Positions 62,338 through 64,000 of a stretch of DNA of 64,000 bases are shown one piece after another. Numbering within the stretch: position 1 is the first letter of the stretch; each line of letters starts with the position of its first letter. Position numbers and translations under genes: made by a program. Source of the stretch: Tahibacter aquaticus (GTDB lineage Bacteria > Pseudomonadota > Gammaproteobacteria > Xanthomonadales > Rhodanobacteraceae). A model generated the notes under the pieces. The model was not told where the DNA came from and searched no databases. It was given only the letters and a program-made list of their open reading frames with translations. The stretch spans positions 173,745-237,744 of the forward strand of contig NZ_SNZH01000011.1 in assembly GCF_004363655.1 (NCBI RefSeq). The letters run 5' to 3'.

Positions 62338-64000
62338 ATGCCGATAACCCTCGTTTCCGCTGCCCTGCTTGCCGCGGCCACCGCGGCACCCGAGCAGGGA
62401 GCCAGCCGCGTGCTGCGTTTTCCCGATATCTGCGGCGATGCCGTCACCTTCGTCCAGGCCGGCGACATCTATCGCGCCGCCGCCACCGGCGGTGTCGCGC
62501 AGCGGCTGACCTCGCATCTGGGCAACGAGCTGTATCCGAAATTTTCCCCCGACTGCCGCTGGATCGCGTTTTCCGGCGAATACGACGGCACGCGCCAGGT
62601 GTATGTGATTCCGGCCGACGGCGGCCTGCCGCGCCAGCTCACCTGGTACAACGACGTCGGCGCCATGCCGCAGCGCGGCGGCACCGACTACCGCGTGCTG
62701 GACTGGAGCCCGGACGGCAAGGACGTACTGGTGCGCGCCAACCGCGTGCCGTATTACGACGAACGCAGCGGCCTGCTCTACCGGGTGCCGTTCGACGGCG
62801 GCCTGGAAACACCGCTGGCCATGCCGATCAGCGGCGGCGGCATGTTCTCGCCCGACGGCAAGTCCGTCGTCTACACGCCGATTGATCGTGATTTCCGCAG
62901 CTGGAAGCGCTATCGCGGCGGCCGCGCCCAGGACGTGTGGACCTACGATCTGGTCAACAACACCTCCAAGCGCCTGACCGACGCCCGCGCCACCGATCAC
63001 CAGCCGATGTGGCTGGGCGATACGGTGTTCTTTGTCTCCGACCGCGGCGGCCAGACCTTGAACCTCTGGTCCATGCCGGCCCAGGGCGGCGAAGCGCGCC
63101 AGCTCACCACCTTCAGCGATTTCGACGTGCTCTGGCCCAGCGCCGGCAAGGACGCCATCGCCTTCGAACAGGGCGGCTGGATCTGGCGCTTCGATCCGGC
63201 CACGGCCAAGGTGGCCAAGCTGGATATCCGCGTCGGCGGCGACCAGCCCCAGGCCATGCCGGCCTGGAAGAAAGTCGCCGGCCAGATCGAATCCTTCGAT
63301 CTTTCGCCGCACGGCGAACGCGCCGTATTCGGTGCGCGCGGCGAATTGTTCAGCGTACCGGCCAAGAACGGCGAAGTACGCAATCTGAGCCGCACGCCGG
63401 CCGCGCGCGAGATCAGCGTGCGCTGGTCGCCGGATGGCAAGAGCGTGGCCTATCTGTCCGACGCCAGCGGCGAGTACGAAATCTATGTGCGCGGCCAGGA
63501 CGGCAACGGCGAGCCGCGCCGGGTCACCCGCGACGGCAGCATCTGGCGCTTCCCGCCGGTCTGGTCGCCGGACTCGCGCAAGCTAGCCTATGCCGACAAG
63601 CAGCAGCGCCTGCGCATCGTCGACATCGACAGCGGCAGCCAGCGCGAGGTCGACCAGGGCCGCTACGACGACATCACCGACTACGCCTGGTCACCCGATT
63701 CGAACTGGCTGGCCTATGCGCGCACCAACGCCGCCAACCTGTCGGAAATCTGGCTGTATTCGCTCGCCGACGGCAAGACCGGCGCCGTCACCGAAGCGAC
63801 CAGCAGCGCCTTCAGCCCGACCTTCGACCCGAAGGGACGCTGGCTGTATTTCCTGTCCAACCGCGACTACAACCTGACCTTCAGCGCGTTCGAAAGTAAC
63901 TATTTGTACACAAATGCCACGCGCCCGTATGCGCTGGGCCTGGCCGCCGATGCGCCGGCTGTCTATCCGCTGAAGAGCGACGAGGTCAAGCCGGCCAGCA
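62338..64000 (+). CDS. Tricorn protease-type protein, 3' end outside window
   Basis: The frame runs from the ATG at 62338 to the end of the window (554 codons seen). A signal peptide (MPITLVSAALLAAATAAPEQ) is followed by LRFPDICGDAVTFVQAGDI and repeated propeller blades such as LDWSPDGKDVLVRANRVPYY, GGMFSPDGKSVVYTPIDRDF and WSPDGKSVAYLSDASGEYEI, as in the six- and seven-bladed propellers of Tricorn proteases. The PDZ and S41 protease domains, if present, lie beyond 64000 and are not seen. Likely a large periplasmic protease. Confidence 0.83.
   Translation, partial: MPITLVSAALLAAATAAPEQGASRVLRFPDICGDAVTFVQAGDIYRAAATGGVAQRLTSHLGNELYPKFSPDCRWIAFSGEYDGTRQVYVIPADGGLPRQLTWYNDVGAMPQRGGTDYRVLDWSPDGKDVLVRANRVPYYDERSGLLYRVPFDGGLETPLAMPISGGGMFSPDGKSVVYTPIDRDFRSWKRYRGGRAQDVWTYDLVNNTSKRLTDARATDHQPMWLGDTVFFVSDRGGQTLNLWSMPAQGGEARQLTTFSDFDVLWPSAGKDAIAFEQGGWIWRFDPATAKVAKLDIRVGGDQPQAMPAWKKVAGQIESFDLSPHGERAVFGARGELFSVPAKNGEVRNLSRTPAAREISVRWSPDGKSVAYLSDASGEYEIYVRGQDGNGEPRRVTRDGSIWRFPPVWSPDSRKLAYADKQQRLRIVDIDSGSQREVDQGRYDDITDYAWSPDSNWLAYARTNAANLSEIWLYSLADGKTGAVTEATSSAFSPTFDPKGRWLYFLSNRDYNLTFSAFESNYLYTNATRPYALGLAADAPAVYPLKSDEVKPAS

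Overview
The window is GC-rich DNA of a gammaproteobacterium. The gene families, the order of the cytochrome oxidase genes, the GspA/GspB pair, and the secreted proteins ending in a D-x-I-x-x-D-G-F-E-like motif suggest Xanthomonadales, probably Rhodanobacteraceae (a Dokdonella- or Tahibacter-like organism). That placement is inference; no rRNA gene is present to test it. I saw no tRNA or rRNA gene, no CRISPR array, no transposase and no integrase.

Layout. 1-9035: a tandem family of secreted PQQ-like beta-propeller proteins. Two copies are complete or nearly so, one more is divergent, one is frameshifted and internally deleted, and one is reduced to a signal peptide plus C-terminus. 9237-12317: a transmembrane Ser/Thr kinase with a zinc ribbon and a beta-propeller sensor. 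12476-17609: housekeeping and small genes (icd, a DUF1579-like protein, a YkgJ-type protein, membrane proteins, an FHA-GGDEF cyclase). 17666-20242 and 33513-37729: two halves of one cytochrome c oxidase operon on the minus strand (coxB-ctaD-small ORF-ctaG-ctaE, then SURF1-SCO-like-ctaA).

About 13 kb lies between the halves. It holds a dead regulator gene, then a plus-strand export and modification locus (22165-32063), then a minus-strand AraC regulator with a 47-residue cysteine protein. The export/modification locus contains an unusually short HlyD adaptor, a C39-peptidase ABC exporter, an anchored helical protein, a 250-residue double-glycine-leader protein with an HEAAH motif and a Gly-rich tail, a GT84-like glycosyltransferase, an HlyC-like acyltransferase and a SelO-like protein. 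The last three are joined by ATGA overlaps. The set resembles class IIb (siderophore) microcin loci, where an HlyC-like enzyme and a partner join a glycosylated group to the C-terminus of an exported peptide. Here the glycosyltransferase, the substrate and the active-site residues differ, and no siderophore genes are seen. This is the best candidate for an undescribed system.

38264-50414: putA with a DsbC-like protein, several envelope proteins, GspA/GspB for type II secretion assembly, and a rhomboid protease. 50780-53902: a compact class II lanthipeptide locus, with a 64-residue precursor whose predicted 13-residue core carries four cysteines, and a LanM synthetase, but no LanT exporter. 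The C39 exporter 28 kb away is the only candidate in the window.

54127-64000: envelope and protease genes (S41 protease, EnvC-like activator, gpmI, a beta-helix repeat protein, an M28 aminopeptidase lipoprotein, a TPR membrane protein and the start of a Tricorn-type protease). Palindromic REP-like units occur near 15.5 kb and 56.7 kb, and at 56.7 kb one of them encodes part of the EnvC-like signal peptide.
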